A program made the position numbers and the translations under genes. Below the pieces are notes generated by a model. It was given only the letters and a program-made list of their open reading frames with translations, did no database searches and was not told the DNA's origin. A DNA stretch of 64,000 nt. Origin: Bacteroidota bacterium. Lineage in GTDB: Bacteria; Bacteroidota; Bacteroidia; Flavobacteriales; Flavobacteriaceae. Below, piece after piece: positions 55,076-64,000 of the stretch. The stretch is from contig JAQCIQ010000002.1 in assembly GCA_027592025.1 (NCBI GenBank), forward strand, positions 1 through 64,000, in the 5' to 3' direction. Positions within the stretch are counted from its first letter, which is position 1, and each line of letters starts with the position of its first letter.

Positions 55076-55903
55076 TTAGTTTCCTATTTTAATTGTAATG
55101 GTGTGCTCTCCGTCTTTCCCGGGTCTACCTCTATTTTCTTCCATTTCTTTAAATTTTTCATGTTGAATGGATTCGAATTCAGATTGACTCACCTCTTTAC
55201 CCTTATTTGGCTCCTTAATTGCAATTCGCTCACTAGGATTGATCACAATTTGAGAGCAAAGAATGTTGGTGTTTCCATCCTGTAACTCCAAGATCAAGCC
55301 TGGCAAGCCGCCAAATTCCCCTGGACCATTACTTACTGGGATTTGTGGAGTGTACCATGCCGTGATGGTTCTAAATTGCGGCTCTTGCTCTACCTCATCT
55401 TCATCGGGGATAAAGGTACCGAAACCACTTAAATCAATTTCATGATCATAGGTGGCCTTAAAGCACAAATAGCTTCCTACCTGTTTGGTTTCAGAAGTCA
55501 ATTGCCAGTCGTATTTCTGAATGCTATCTTTTACCAAAAACAATTGACCAAGGAATTCTTCAGCCCTAGTGTATCGGTTGAGTTTTAAGTTTTTGTAGAG
55601 ATTATCTGATCCAAAAGAAACTTCTGCAAACATTACAGCGCCAGGCTGAGGGGGAGCCAGAGATTCTTCTTCTTCGTAGATGGACTCAACTTGGTCAAAA
55701 GTTAGCTTAAAGGTCTTGTCCATTTGAATCTTGAGCATCTCCTCGATTTGCTTTTGCATAGGAGAATTCATTGAAGTACTGTCAACCGAGACCTCGAATT
55801 TGGTCTTCGATCGATAGGTAGCGACGCCTTGGAAATTTTGGGCATGTAAATTTCCACATAAAAAAAGTAGGCTGACTGAGATAAATTTGATTAAATTGTT
55901 CAT
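55076..55903 (-). CDS. GLPGLI family protein (copy 2)
   Basis: I start this at the ATG at 55903 (275 residues; MNNLIKFISVSLLFLCGN, a clean signal peptide); the longer frame begins with TTG. The motif GPGEFGGLPGLILELQDG is present, and the mature start NFQGVATYRSKTKFEV parallels the first copy. The whole architecture matches copy 1, with different central loops and a Gly/Asp-rich tail instead of Arg-rich. The two copies are 47 bases apart and the arrangement suggests tandem duplication. It heads the three-gene cluster. Confidence 0.87.
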   Translation of the reverse strand: MNNLIKFISVSLLFLCGNLHAQNFQGVATYRSKTKFEVSVDSTSMNSPMQKQIEEMLKIQMDKTFKLTFDQVESIYEEEESLAPPQPGAVMFAEVSFGSDNLYKNLKLNRYTRAEEFLGQLFLVKDSIQKYDWQLTSETKQVGSYLCFKATYDHEIDLSGFGTFIPDEDEVEQEPQFRTITAWYTPQIPVSNGPGEFGGLPGLILELQDGNTNILCSQIVINPSERIAIKEPNKGKEVSQSEFESIQHEKFKEMEENRGRPGKDGEHTITIKIGN

Positions 55904-56025
55904 GATTAAATATTTGGTAACGAGCGAATTTATCACTTTTCTGATTAGGGATAGTATTCGCAAAAAGTATTTAACAATATTTTATAAATACGATCCAATC
56001 AATAGAGTTGGAATTTTTGAATATT

Positions 56026-56802
56026 ATGGCTAAAATGTTGCATCTTTTTTTTGTTTTTTCCATTCTAGGTTGGTCTAAGACACCTCCATCAGCCATTTTT
56101 GTAAAAAGTTTTGACAAACCTCAAGGCTATATTTTACATATCGACTCTGAGGAAAGGCTCTCTCTGTACAATGAACAAAATGTATGGTCATCTGTTGGGC
56201 GACAGTATTTCAGATTTGGAAGTTTGATTTCTGGCGCAATCACTCAAGCCGATCAATTCACGCCGCTTCTAACCGCCATTTTTTATAGCGATTTGAACCG
56301 AGTAACCATTCTAGACGACAGGCTGAGTGAATTGACCCAAATCGACTTCAACACTCTTGAACCTTTTCGAGACGTAACCCACATTGCTATGGCTGGTGGC
56401 AATATGCTTTGGTTGTTCGATTCATATTCCAAAAAACTTCAAAAATTCGACTATTTTCAGCAAACCAGTCTCATGAGTTCAGTCAACATCACCGAATCCG
56501 TTCGAGCGATGAAAAGCGATACCGAACACTGTTGGATTTTAACTGATCGGAGTTTGTTAGTTTTTAACAGTCAGGGCGGATTGATTAAAAAAATTGAAAT
56601 GCCCAACTATTCCGATTTGGTTCTGGGCAACAGTTTTGTAGTTTTGTTCAATGAAGCGGGCTATTTTCTTTTAGAGAACGCCTCAGAAAAGCCACAAAAA
56701 ATTATATTTGACAAAATGTTGTCGGGGTGGTTTTTCTTGCAAGGTCAAACCTTGTATATTTATGACCAGAAAACCGTTCATGAATTTCAGTTAAAATTTT
56801 AA
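56026..56802 (+). CDS. Hypothetical periplasmic propeller-like protein
   Basis: The 258-residue product from the ATG at 56026 (a TTG at 56008 is the longer option) has a signal-like hydrophobic start (MLHLFFVFSILGWS). Repeating beta-strand blades of about 40 residues follow, such as VTILDDRLSELTQIDFNTL, MLWLFDSYSKKLQKFDYF and LLVFNSQGGLIKKIEM. The spacing suggests a small beta propeller. I do not recognise a family. It is one base upstream of the deoxynucleoside kinase gene, so co-transcription is likely. Confidence 0.7.
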   Translation: MAKMLHLFFVFSILGWSKTPPSAIFVKSFDKPQGYILHIDSEERLSLYNEQNVWSSVGRQYFRFGSLISGAITQADQFTPLLTAIFYSDLNRVTILDDRLSELTQIDFNTLEPFRDVTHIAMAGGNMLWLFDSYSKKLQKFDYFQQTSLMSSVNITESVRAMKSDTEHCWILTDRSLLVFNSQGGLIKKIEMPNYSDLVLGNSFVVLFNEAGYFLLENASEKPQKIIFDKMLSGWFFLQGQTLYIYDQKTVHEFQLKF

Positions 56803-56803
56803 A

Positions 56804-57418
56804 ATGCATATAGCCATTGCCGGAAATATAGGTGCGGGAAAAACCACACTTACACAGATGCTTTCAAGACATTACAAGTGGGAAGCCCAGCTTGAAGATG
56901 TTGTCGATAATCCCTATTTGGATGACTTCTACAATCAAATGGAGCGCTGGAGCTTCAACCTTCAAGTATATTTTTTGAATAGTCGATTCAGACAAGTACT
57001 GCAAATCAGAGAAAGCGGCAAAGACATTGTTCAAGATCGAACCATATATGAAGATGCCAACATCTTTGCCCCTAACCTGCATGCCATGGGGTTGATGAAT
57101 AATCGGGATTTTAGCAATTATAAGGCCTTGTTCGACTTGATGGAATCACTTGTTCAAGCTCCTGATCTTCTAATTTACTTGCGCAGCGACATTTCTAATT
57201 TGGTCAAACAAATTCACAAAAGAGGAAGGGAATACGAAATCTCAATCAGCATTGACTATTTGAGCCGCCTCAACGAACGTTATGAGGCTTGGATTCACAA
57301 TTACGACAAAGGCAAATTGTTAGTCATTGATGTCGACGATTTAGATTTTGTTGAAAACCCCGAAGATTTCGGAGAAATTATTGAAAAAATAGACCGTGAA
57401 ATAAACGGATTGTTTTAA
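56804..57418 (+). CDS. Deoxynucleoside kinase
   Basis: This 204-residue dNK-family enzyme phosphorylates deoxyadenosine or deoxyguanosine for salvage. The P-loop is GNIGAGKTTLTQML, the ERS/DRT-type motif reads QDRTIYEDANIF, and the lid region is KRGREYEISISIDYLSRLNERYE. Length is normal. A perfect bidirectional terminator follows its stop. Confidence 0.93.
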   Translation: MHIAIAGNIGAGKTTLTQMLSRHYKWEAQLEDVVDNPYLDDFYNQMERWSFNLQVYFLNSRFRQVLQIRESGKDIVQDRTIYEDANIFAPNLHAMGLMNNRDFSNYKALFDLMESLVQAPDLLIYLRSDISNLVKQIHKRGREYEISISIDYLSRLNERYEAWIHNYDKGKLLVIDVDDLDFVENPEDFGEIIEKIDREINGLF

Positions 57419-57419
57419 A

Positions 57420-57449
57420 TAAAAAAACCACGCAAAAGCGTGGTTTTTT
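57420..57449. terminator. Bidirectional terminator between deoxynucleoside kinase and hppA
   Basis: CCACGC (57427-57432) pairs with GCGTGG (57437-57442) around AAAA, flanked by A run on the left and T run on the right, so it functions for both convergent genes. Confidence 0.9.
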
Positions 57450-57472
57450 TATGACTTATAATGAACTAATTC

Positions 57473-59899
57473 CTAATGTTCAGAATGCTCGTCTTTCATG
57501 ACGTGCTTTTCAATCATTACTTTTGCATTGTCTTTTTTATACGCTTCAACAGCCGCTTTGACCTCTTCAGGGGTTCCTTCGAACACCTTTTCGTCAGTTG
57601 ATGTTTGACCATCAACTGTTTTTGTGGAAATCACCGTCGCTTTAGCTGTTCCATCATCGTTCAGAGTCATTTGAATTTGAACTTCATTACCCTGGTGACT
57701 CTCATGTAACATTAATTCCTCGCTTGAATCCATAGACGATGCTTCGGTCGAGTGTCCTCCCAAAATTGGAGCAATCACTAGTCCAACCAAACAAGTCAAT
57801 TTGATCAAAATATTCATCGATGGTCCAGAAGTGTCTTTAAATGGATCTCCAACAGTATCTCCAGTTACCGCAGCCTTGTGGGCGTCGCTACCTTTGAAGG
57901 TCATTTCTCCATTAATCATGACTCCTGCCTCAAAAGACTTTTTAGCATTGTCCCATGCTCCACCAGCGTTGTTTTGGAAAATGGCCCACATTACGCCTGA
58001 AACGCAAACGCCAGCCATATAACCTCCAAGAGGCTCTGCTCCAAATAACAATCCAACCAATATAGGAGTGATAATTGTAATTAAACCTGGCAAAATCATT
58101 TCTTTAAGCGCAGCTTTGGTAGAGATGTCTACACATTTAGCGTACTCCGGTTTACCTGTTCCTTCGAGAATACCCGGAATTTCGCGGAATTGTCGTCTTA
58201 CCTCTTGAACCATTTCCATGGCGGCCTTTCCAACAGATTCCATGGCCAAGGCCGAAAAAATAACTGGAATCATCCCTCCCACAAACAACATGGCCAAGAC
58301 ATCCGCTTTAAAAATATTGATGCCATCAATCCCTGTAAAAGTAACGTAGGCCGCAAAAAGGGCTAAGGCTGTTAGAGCGGCTGAGGCGATAGCAAAACCT
58401 TTTCCAACTGCAGCAGTGGTATTCCCAACAGAATCTAAAATGTCTGTTCTTTTGCGCACTTCCGGATCTAGTTCGCTCATTTCGGCTACACCGCCAGCGT
58501 TGTCAGCGATTGGTCCAAAAGCATCGATAGCCAATTGCATGGCAGTAGTTGCCATCATTGCTGATGCTGCAAGAGCTACGCCATAAAAACCAGCTAAGGC
58601 ATATGAACCATAAATGGCTGCTGCGAATAGCAATACTGAAAGAAAAGTCGATTTCATTCCGACTGCCAAACCAGCAATAATATTGGTTGCTGCACCTGTC
58701 GAGCTGTTTTGAACAATACTCATGACGGGTTTTTTACCCAAAGAAGTGTAATAAGCAGTCACCGCAGAAATCAATGCACCTACTGCAAGCCCAATGACAG
58801 CAGCATAGAAAACATTGTCCGATGAAATATCCTTATATCCTTCGCCAAAGAATTTCATCGGCATAGATTCAGGTAACATCCAGTGGATCAAAAACCAACA
58901 AGCCGCTAGAGTCAATACAATTGACACCCAGTTGCCCGTGTCAAGTGCGCGTTGCACTTGAGATTCCTTGGCATCGTTACTGGAAATGCGAACAAAGAAT
59001 GTTCCCACGATTGAAGCAAGGATTCCAACACCAGCAATAACTATTGGCAGTAAAATTGGTCCCATTCCATTAAACGTGTCCAGAACCATTCCGACGTCCA
59101 ACATATCTTTGATGATGTAGTTTCCAAGAACCATAGCAGCCAACACAGTGGCGACATATGACCCAAACAAATCGGCTCCCATACCTGCAACGTCACCAAC
59201 ATTGTCACCAACGTTATCGGCAATGGTAGCTGGATTACGCGGATCATCCTCAGGGATCCCCGCTTCAACTTTTCCTACTAAATCGGCTCCTACATCAGCG
59301 GCCTTGGTGTAAATACCACCGCCAACTCTAGCAAAAAGCGCAATTGATTCAGCCCCAAGTGAGAATCCGGCAAGGGTTTCTAAAATGACCGTCATGTCGT
59401 TGTAAAAATTTCCTCCTTCCACTAAAAATTGACTCATGAAAAAAGTAAACAAAAGACTCAATCCAAATACAGCCAATCCAGCAACACCAAGTCCCATAAC
59501 TGTTCCACCGCCAAAAGAAACTTTAAGTGCTTGAGGCAAACTAGTTTTAGCCGCTTCGGCAGTACGGGTGTTCGACTCGGTGGCAATTCGCATACCGATA
59601 TTTCCAGCGAGGGCAGAAAAAATGGCTCCAATAACAAAGGCTGGAACAATCATCCAACTGGTGGTTTCAACCACAGCAGATATGCCATACAAAGCTGTTC
59701 CTGCAATAACCACAAACACCGCTAAGAGACGGTATTCGGCATTGAGAAATGCCAAAGCCCCTTCCTTTATGGCTTGAGATATTTCTTGCATTTTTTCGCT
59801 GCCTGGGTTTTGCTTTTTAACCCATGCCATTTTCGCAAGCATGAAAAGCAATCCGACAACTGCCATTAACATTGGCACATAAATTACATTAGAATCCAT
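57473..59899 (-). CDS. hppA: Membrane-bound ion-translocating pyrophosphatase
   Basis: This 808-residue integral membrane enzyme pumps ions with the energy of pyrophosphate hydrolysis. Hallmarks are [49 protein letters not shown] and [31 protein letters not shown] has Ala where K+-independent enzymes have Lys, indicating the K+-dependent class (Na+- or H+-pumping cannot be told from this). About 16 helices are expected. The last 90 residues after GGHS are an unusual acidic/His-rich hydrophilic tail. Its promoter lies at the foot of the pdhB terminator. Confidence 0.95.
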   Translation of the reverse strand: MDSNVIYVPMLMAVVGLLFMLAKMAWVKKQNPGSEKMQEISQAIKEGALAFLNAEYRLLAVFVVIAGTALYGISAVVETTSWMIVPAFVIGAIFSALAGNIGMRIATESNTRTAEAAKTSLPQALKVSFGGGTVMGLGVAGLAVFGLSLLFTFFMSQFLVEGGNFYNDMTVILETLAGFSLGAESIALFARVGGGIYTKAADVGADLVGKVEAGIPEDDPRNPATIADNVGDNVGDVAGMGADLFGSYVATVLAAMVLGNYIIKDMLDVGMVLDTFNGMGPILLPIVIAGVGILASIVGTFFVRISSNDAKESQVQRALDTGNWVSIVLTLAACWFLIHWMLPESMPMKFFGEGYKDISSDNVFYAAVIGLAVGALISAVTAYYTSLGKKPVMSIVQNSSTGAATNIIAGLAVGMKSTFLSVLLFAAAIYGSYALAGFYGVALAASAMMATTAMQLAIDAFGPIADNAGGVAEMSELDPEVRKRTDILDSVGNTTAAVGKGFAIASAALTALALFAAYVTFTGIDGINIFKADVLAMLFVGGMIPVIFSALAMESVGKAAMEMVQEVRRQFREIPGILEGTGKPEYAKCVDISTKAALKEMILPGLITIITPILVGLLFGAEPLGGYMAGVCVSGVMWAIFQNNAGGAWDNAKKSFEAGVMINGEMTFKGSDAHKAAVTGDTVGDPFKDTSGPSMNILIKLTCLVGLVIAPILGGHSTEASSMDSSEELMLHESHQGNEVQIQMTLNDDGTAKATVISTKTVDGQTSTDEKVFEGTPEEVKAAVEAYKKDNAKVMIEKHVMKDEHSEH

Positions 59900-59926
59900 T
59901 GATTTCTGTTTTTATTTTTTCGGTCA

Positions 59927-59934
59927 CAAAAGTA
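59927..59934 (-). promoter_or_regulatory. Predicted hppA promoter -7 element
   Basis: TACTTTTG on the minus strand is an exact TAnnTTTG, 27 bases before the hppA ATG, immediately after the T run of the upstream terminator. The -33 region coincides with the terminator stem and shows no TTG. Confidence 0.45.
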
Positions 59935-59975
59935 AAAAAAATAAGGTCAACCATTTGGGCTGACCTTATTTTTTT
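59934..59975 (-). terminator. Intrinsic terminator after the PDH E1-beta gene
   Basis: ATAAGGTCA (minus strand 59969-59961) pairs with TGACCTTAT (59949-59941) around an 11-base loop with a further two-pair apex, followed by seven T. The structure is near-symmetric. Confidence 0.85.
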
Positions 59976-60001
59976 GAAAATCAGTTAGTCGCAATCGAAT
60001 G

Positions 60002-60985
60002 TTAAGCTTTGGCGTACATCACTTTTTGAACGGCCTTGACCACGTCTTGGCTATTAGGCAACCACTCCTCTAACAATACTGGTGAAAAAGGTGCAGGGGT
60101 ATCGGCTGTATTAATTTTGATGATCGGTGCATCAAGGAAATCGAACGCTTGGCTTTGAACTTGATAGGTCAGTTCGGTAGAAATATTTCCTAAAGGCCAT
60201 GCCTCTTCGAGTATTACCATTCTATTTGTTTTTTTAACCGACGTTAGAACGGTGTCATAATCAATAGGCCTTACGGTTCTCAAATCAATGATTTCACAAG
60301 AAATGTTTATTTCGGCCAATTGGTCCGCTGCCTTGATTGCTTCTTTGATGATCTTTCCAAAGGATACAATGGTAACGTCACTCCCTTGACGAATTACATC
60401 AGCAACTCCCAAAGGAATCAAATATTCCCCCTCAGGCACTTCACCTTTGTCGCCATACATTTGTTCACTCTCCATAAAAATCACAGGGTCGTTATCTCGA
60501 ATGGCCGACTTCAATAGTCCTTTTGCATCATAGGGATTAGATGGTACGACAACCTTCAATCCAGGGGTATTGGCATACCAGCTTTCAAAAGCCTGAGAGT
60601 GCGTCGCCGCAAGCTGACCTGCTGAAGCAGATGGGCCTCTAAAGACAATAGGGCAGTTGAGCTGTCCTCCTGACATCTGTCGGATTTTTGCCGCATTATT
60701 GATAATTTGATCAATCCCAACCAAAGCAAAATTAAAGGTCATGAATTCAACAATAGGACGATTACCCGTCATGGTTGACCCCACCGCAATTCCAGCGAAT
60801 CCCAATTCCGAAATAGGCGTGTCGATAACACGTTCTGGCCCAAATTCATCGAGCATGCCTTTTGAGGCTTTATAAGCGCCATTGTATTCGGCCACCTCTT
60901 CACCCATTAAATAGACAGAGGGATCTCTGCGCATCTCTTCGCTCATTGCTTCTGCAATAGCTTCTCTAAATTGAATTGTTCTCAT
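60002..60985 (-). CDS. pdhB: Pyruvate dehydrogenase E1 component, beta subunit
   Basis: This 327-residue transketolase-like subunit pairs with E1-alpha to decarboxylate pyruvate with thiamine diphosphate. Conserved features are TIQFREAIAEAMSEEMRRD, VYLMGEEVAEYNGAYK (ThDP-contact glutamate), FAGIAVGSTMTGNRPIVEFM, FRGPSASAGQLAATHSQ and the C-terminal ADTPAPFSPVLLEEWLP. Pyruvate rather than branched-chain 2-oxoacid specificity is likely from these but not certain. E1-alpha is not adjacent; the gene has its own promoter and terminator. Confidence 0.9.
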   Translation of the reverse strand: MRTIQFREAIAEAMSEEMRRDPSVYLMGEEVAEYNGAYKASKGMLDEFGPERVIDTPISELGFAGIAVGSTMTGNRPIVEFMTFNFALVGIDQIINNAAKIRQMSGGQLNCPIVFRGPSASAGQLAATHSQAFESWYANTPGLKVVVPSNPYDAKGLLKSAIRDNDPVIFMESEQMYGDKGEVPEGEYLIPLGVADVIRQGSDVTIVSFGKIIKEAIKAADQLAEINISCEIIDLRTVRPIDYDTVLTSVKKTNRMVILEEAWPLGNISTELTYQVQSQAFDFLDAPIIKINTADTPAPFSPVLLEEWLPNSQDVVKAVQKVMYAKA

Positions 60986-61003
60986 GCCCCTTTTTTAGCG
61001 GAA

Positions 61004-61011
61004 CAAAAATA
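61004..61011 (-). promoter_or_regulatory. Predicted pdhB promoter -7 element
   Basis: TATTTTTG on the minus strand, exact TAnnTTTG, 18 bases before the pdhB ATG. No clear -33. Confidence 0.45.
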
Positions 61012-61087
61012 AGGCATTGCAGATGAATTGTCCCGCTCCTAAGGCGAAAAATTTATTATGCATGCACAGTAAGTTAGTATTAATCAC

Positions 61088-61095
61088 TAAATTTG
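61088..61095 (+). promoter_or_regulatory. Predicted etfBA promoter -7 element
   Basis: TAAATTTG is an exact TAnnTTTG, 30 bases before the etfB ATG at 61126. No clear -33 TTG at the expected distance. Confidence 0.45.
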
Positions 61096-61125
61096 TTCTC
61101 ATTTTAAGCTAAAGACCTCTAAAAA

Positions 61126-61872
61126 ATGAAAATTTTAGTCTGTATTAGTCATGTCCCCGACACGACTTCCAAAATCAATTTTACTGCCAACGACACTCAA
61201 TTCGACACTAACGGTGTCCAATTTATTATTAACCCCAATGACGAATTTGGTCTTACACGCGCCATGTGGTTCAAGGAACAGCAATCGGCTACCGTTGATG
61301 TGGTGACTGTAGGAGATGCAAGTGTGGAGCCTACTTTGAGAAAGGCTCTCGCTATTGGAGCTGACAAGGCGTTGCGCGTTAACATGATTCCATTGGATGG
61401 ATTTTCGGTGGCGAAACAGTTGGCAAAAATTGTCCAAGATGAAAAATATGATTTGGTCATTGCGGGTCGAGAGTCCATTGATTACAACGGAGGAATGGTT
61501 CCTGGCATGTTGGCCGAATTGACAGGGGCTAACTTTGTCAACAACTGCATCAAGATAACCGTCGACGGCAATCAAGTAAACGCTGAACGAGAAATTGACG
61601 GCGGGAAAGAACTTTTGTCTACCTCCTTTCCTCTTGTCATTGGAGGCCAAAAGGGACTGGTTGAGGAAAGCGACTTGAGAATTCCGAACATGAGAGGTAT
61701 CATGATGGCGCGTCAAAAACCATTGACCGTGACAGAAGCTATTGACTCAGACCTTAGTACTACAACTAATAAATTTGAAAAGCCAGCTCCTAAAGGGGCC
61801 ATTACTTTGGTTGATAAAGACAATTTGGACGAACTGATCAATTTGTTGCACAACGAAGCCAAAGTCATATAA
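61126..61872 (+). CDS. etfB: Electron transfer flavoprotein beta subunit
   Basis: This 248-residue AMP-binding subunit of ETF accepts electrons from acyl-CoA dehydrogenases with EtfA. Conserved signatures are KILVCISHVPDT, VQFIINPNDEFGLTRAM, VTVGDASVEPTLRKALAIGADKA and the beta-subunit motif VIAGRESIDYNGGMVPGMLAE. It is followed by etfA after 17 bases. Confidence 0.95.
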   Translation: MKILVCISHVPDTTSKINFTANDTQFDTNGVQFIINPNDEFGLTRAMWFKEQQSATVDVVTVGDASVEPTLRKALAIGADKALRVNMIPLDGFSVAKQLAKIVQDEKYDLVIAGRESIDYNGGMVPGMLAELTGANFVNNCIKITVDGNQVNAEREIDGGKELLSTSFPLVIGGQKGLVEESDLRIPNMRGIMMARQKPLTVTEAIDSDLSTTTNKFEKPAPKGAITLVDKDNLDELINLLHNEAKVI

Positions 61873-61889
61873 TATTAAAGTCTAACACT

Positions 61890-62852
61890 ATGTCAATACT
61901 TATTTACGCTGAAACGCAAAACGGGTCTTACAACAAAAGTGCATTTGAATTGGCATCTTACGCCAGATCTTTGGCAGACCAAATGGGAGAAACGGTTACC
62001 GCTGTTGTTGTCAATCCAACCGATGCCAAATCCATAGAACGTTACGGAGTCAACAAAGTTCTTGAAGTAAAAAATCCTTCATTATCGGCTTTTAACGCCA
62101 GTTCCTTTGCCAGTCTCATATCTCAAGCAGCACAAACGTCAAAAAGCTCTATTGTTTTGCTGACCACAAGTGCTGATAGTAAATTCTTAGCACCATTATT
62201 GGCTGTCAAATTGGAAGCCTCTTATGCTTCAAATGTCGTTGCTTTACCAACAAGCTTGTCGCCTTTTACGGTCAAAAGAACGGTATTTACCAACAAGGCC
62301 TTTGGCATGACTGAAATGAACACCGACAAAAAAATAATAGCCTTATCTAAAAACGCTTTTGGGCTTTCAGAACATGTTGTTTCGGCAGAAGTTATTCCAT
62401 TCGAACCGACCCTTTCTGAGACGACTCAAAAAGTAACAGGCGTAGAAAAAGCCACAGACAAGGTCACTATTGCAGACGCCGACGTGGTTGTCTCAGCAGG
62501 CCGTGGTCTAAAAGGTCCCGAGAATTGGGGAATGATTGAAGAACTCGCAGAAGTGCTAGGTGCTGCCACGGCATGTTCCAAGCCAGTTTCGGACATGGGA
62601 TGGCGTTCACATGGGGAGCATGTTGGACAAACAGGCAAACCTGTGGCGGCTAATCTTTATATCGCCATAGGCATTTCGGGTGCAATTCAACATTTGGCAG
62701 GAATCAATTCTTCTAAGGTCAAGGTAGTCATCAATACCGATCCTGAGGCGCCGTTTTTTAAAGCAGCGGATTATGGAGTGGTAGGAGATGCCTTTGAGGT
62801 TGTTCCCTCTTTAATTGAAAAACTAAAAATTTTCAAGAGTCAAAACTCATAA
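61890..62852 (+). CDS. etfA: Electron transfer flavoprotein alpha subunit
   Basis: This 320-residue subunit carries FAD in its C-terminal domain: VVSAGRGLKGPENW, GATACSKPVSDMGW, VGQTGKPVAANLYIAIGISG and VVINTDPEAPFFKAADYGVVGD. The N-terminal half pairs with EtfB. Normal length and adjacent to its partner. Confidence 0.96.
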   Translation: MSILIYAETQNGSYNKSAFELASYARSLADQMGETVTAVVVNPTDAKSIERYGVNKVLEVKNPSLSAFNASSFASLISQAAQTSKSSIVLLTTSADSKFLAPLLAVKLEASYASNVVALPTSLSPFTVKRTVFTNKAFGMTEMNTDKKIIALSKNAFGLSEHVVSAEVIPFEPTLSETTQKVTGVEKATDKVTIADADVVVSAGRGLKGPENWGMIEELAEVLGAATACSKPVSDMGWRSHGEHVGQTGKPVAANLYIAIGISGAIQHLAGINSSKVKVVINTDPEAPFFKAADYGVVGDAFEVVPSLIEKLKIFKSQNS

Positions 62853-62915
62853 TTTTGTTATCTTCATAACCTGTAAAAAGGCATTTAAATTCGAGGCCTT
62901 GTATAGAAGTTAACC

Positions 62916-63524
62916 ATGAGCTTAATCAGACTAGACATCAAGGGAATTTCGTACAGCCAAACTCAAAATGGCGCCTATGCTCTCATCTTAAATGAAGTTG
63001 AAGGGACTCGTAAGTTGCCAATTGTTATCGGAGCCTTTGAAGCTCAGTCTATTGCCATTGCCTTAGAAAAAGAAATTAAGCCGCCAAGACCACTGACACA
63101 CGACCTATTCAAAAGTTTTTCAGACCGATTTGACATCACAGTAAAACAGGTTATTATTCATAAACTTGTCGATGGGGTTTTTTATTCGAGCTTGATTTGT
63201 GAACGCGATAAAATTGAAGAAATCATTGATGCTCGCACGAGCGACGCCATTGCTTTAGCACTGAGGTTCAAGGCAGACATATTTACCTACGAAGCCATTT
63301 TAGAAAAGGCAGGAATTATCCTAAGCCATGAAAAGACCATGGATCCCAATCCAATAAGTGAAAATATTATTTCCTCAAATTTAGAATCCCTACACGATAA
63401 AGACGACTTAGTCAACCTTTCGGGAATTAGTTTGGAAACTTTGAACGAGATGTTAATTGAGGCAGTCAAAAATGAAGATTACGAGTCTGCAGTCCGCATT
63501 CGTGATGAAATTTCTAAACGATAA
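62916..63524 (+). CDS. Bifunctional nuclease (DUF151) family protein with UVR motif
   Basis: This 202-residue protein has the BFN/DUF151 domain (KLPIVIGAFEAQSIAIALE, PRPLTHDLF, ARTSDAIALALRF) in residues 1-140. A UvrB/UvrC-type helix hairpin follows at the C-terminus (LNEMLIEAVKNEDYESAVRI). Members are proposed nucleases or DNA-binding proteins; activity here is unproven. It is 3 bases upstream of the nucleoside transporter gene, a linkage I recall in other Flavobacteriia. Confidence 0.87.
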   Translation: MSLIRLDIKGISYSQTQNGAYALILNEVEGTRKLPIVIGAFEAQSIAIALEKEIKPPRPLTHDLFKSFSDRFDITVKQVIIHKLVDGVFYSSLICERDKIEEIIDARTSDAIALALRFKADIFTYEAILEKAGIILSHEKTMDPNPISENIISSNLESLHDKDDLVNLSGISLETLNEMLIEAVKNEDYESAVRIRDEISKR

Positions 63525-63527
63525 TTG

Positions 63528-64000
63528 ATGAAATATTTTATCCTGTTCTTAGCGGGTGCGTGTTTAGTTGGATCGCAAGCCGTTAGTCAAAATCTTCAAG
63601 GCAATTGGGTTTTTGAGTCCATCACAGACTTGGAAGGCAATTCACTTTACAGTGTTGACCCTTCGAAAGACTTACTGTCTCTGGCCGATAGTACATTCAA
63701 CTATGCCTTGACTTCCAAGAATCTCGCAGCCACAGGACAATACTCGCAGACTGACAACGTCTTGACATTCCGATATTCTCAACCCAATGATACATTGCGT
63801 ATGTATCAAGTGAAACTGTTAGATTCAGAACATTTGGTTTTTGAAGAAAATGATGTTACCTACACTTTTTTCCGACAAACGTCTGAGGAAAGTTTGCCAG
63901 TCATTATCCCGAGTCAAGGGTTCAGTGTCAATGGATTTTTAAGAGGAGCTCTGGGCATGATTGCATTGGTTTTGGTTTCATTCTTATTCAGCAGCAATAA
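63528..64000 (+). CDS. CNT-family nucleoside transporter with N-terminal lipocalin-like domain (partial)
   Basis: The frame opens at ATG 63528 and is cut by the window end after 157 codons. A signal peptide (YFILFLAGACLVGSQA) is followed by a small beta-sandwich (LQGNWVFESITDLEGN, LTFRYSQPNDTLRMYQV, HLVFEENDVTYTFF) of lipocalin-like appearance. The segment FLRGALGMIALVLVSFLFSS is the first helix of the concentrative nucleoside transporter core (consensus RGLLGM, then AFLLSSNRK). The rest of the transporter should continue past 64000. Such extracytoplasmic extensions are, to my knowledge, common in Bacteroidota NupC-like proteins. Confidence 0.7.
   Translation, partial: MKYFILFLAGACLVGSQAVSQNLQGNWVFESITDLEGNSLYSVDPSKDLLSLADSTFNYALTSKNLAATGQYSQTDNVLTFRYSQPNDTLRMYQVKLLDSEHLVFEENDVTYTFFRQTSEESLPVIIPSQGFSVNGFLRGALGMIALVLVSFLFSSN

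Overview
The window is chromosomal DNA from a gliding-type Bacteroidota, most likely Flavobacteriales. Evidence: the complete gldKLMN type IX secretion (T9SS) core operon, gldB-gldC beside nadE, a GldA-like ATPase, GLPGLI-family proteins, a membrane pyrophosphatase, no Shine-Dalgarno dependence, and repeated matches to the Bacteroidota promoter (-7 TAnnTTTG, -33 TTG/TTTG). Coding density is very high and almost everything is housekeeping. I see no prophage, insertion sequence, CRISPR array or rRNA.

Layout. 1-6.3 kb: initiator tRNA, a MORN/aspartic-protease protein, a VWA-OmpA protein, an ABC-F ATPase, a DUF983 protein and a FAD oxidoreductase. 6.4-14.9 kb (minus): topA, a ureohydrolase-like protein that has lost both metal-binding histidines, then gldK-gldL-gldM-gldN. 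15-16.8 kb: an M28 peptidase gene interrupted by one in-frame stop, and a membrane protein. 16.9-23.3 kb (plus): miaB, a sigma-54 activator, lptE, a TPR-like protein, secG, groES-groEL. 23.4-31.8 kb: HMA-MauE protein, GAF protein, purH, then the rod-shape operon mreB-mreC-mreD-mrdA-rodA. 31.8-40.8 kb: gldC, gldB, nadE, an atypical response regulator, a dnaG whose primase zinc finger has no zinc ligands, a thioredoxin-TPR protein, polyprenyl synthase, rlmN, queA. 40.8-47.1 kb (minus): aromatic amino-acid operon pheA - aminotransferase - DAHP synthase/chorismate mutase - rsgA - dtd - pyrophosphohydrolase - aroA. 47.2-51.2 kb: gldA-like ATPase, aldehyde dehydrogenase, metK. 51.3-64 kb: an outer-membrane beta-barrel with two tandem GLPGLI proteins, a propeller-like protein, deoxynucleoside kinase, hppA, PDH E1-beta, etfB-etfA, a bifunctional-nuclease-family protein and the start of a CNT nucleoside transporter.

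The most interesting items are two RNA-level switches that ordinary gene calling would miss. (1) Upstream of pheA is a 21-codon leader ORF with the core LYFYFGYYFF (four Tyr and four Phe codons in nine positions). A 9-bp antiterminator that overlaps its stop codon and a mutually exclusive intrinsic terminator follow. This is a complete textbook attenuator for the Phe/Tyr operon. (2) The metK leader contains a SAM-II-type pseudoknot riboswitch directly after a good promoter. Other points of note are the pseudo-ureohydrolase between topA and gldK, the zinc-ligand-free primase, the interrupted M28 peptidase, the absence of tyrA from the aromatic operon, and several domain fusions.
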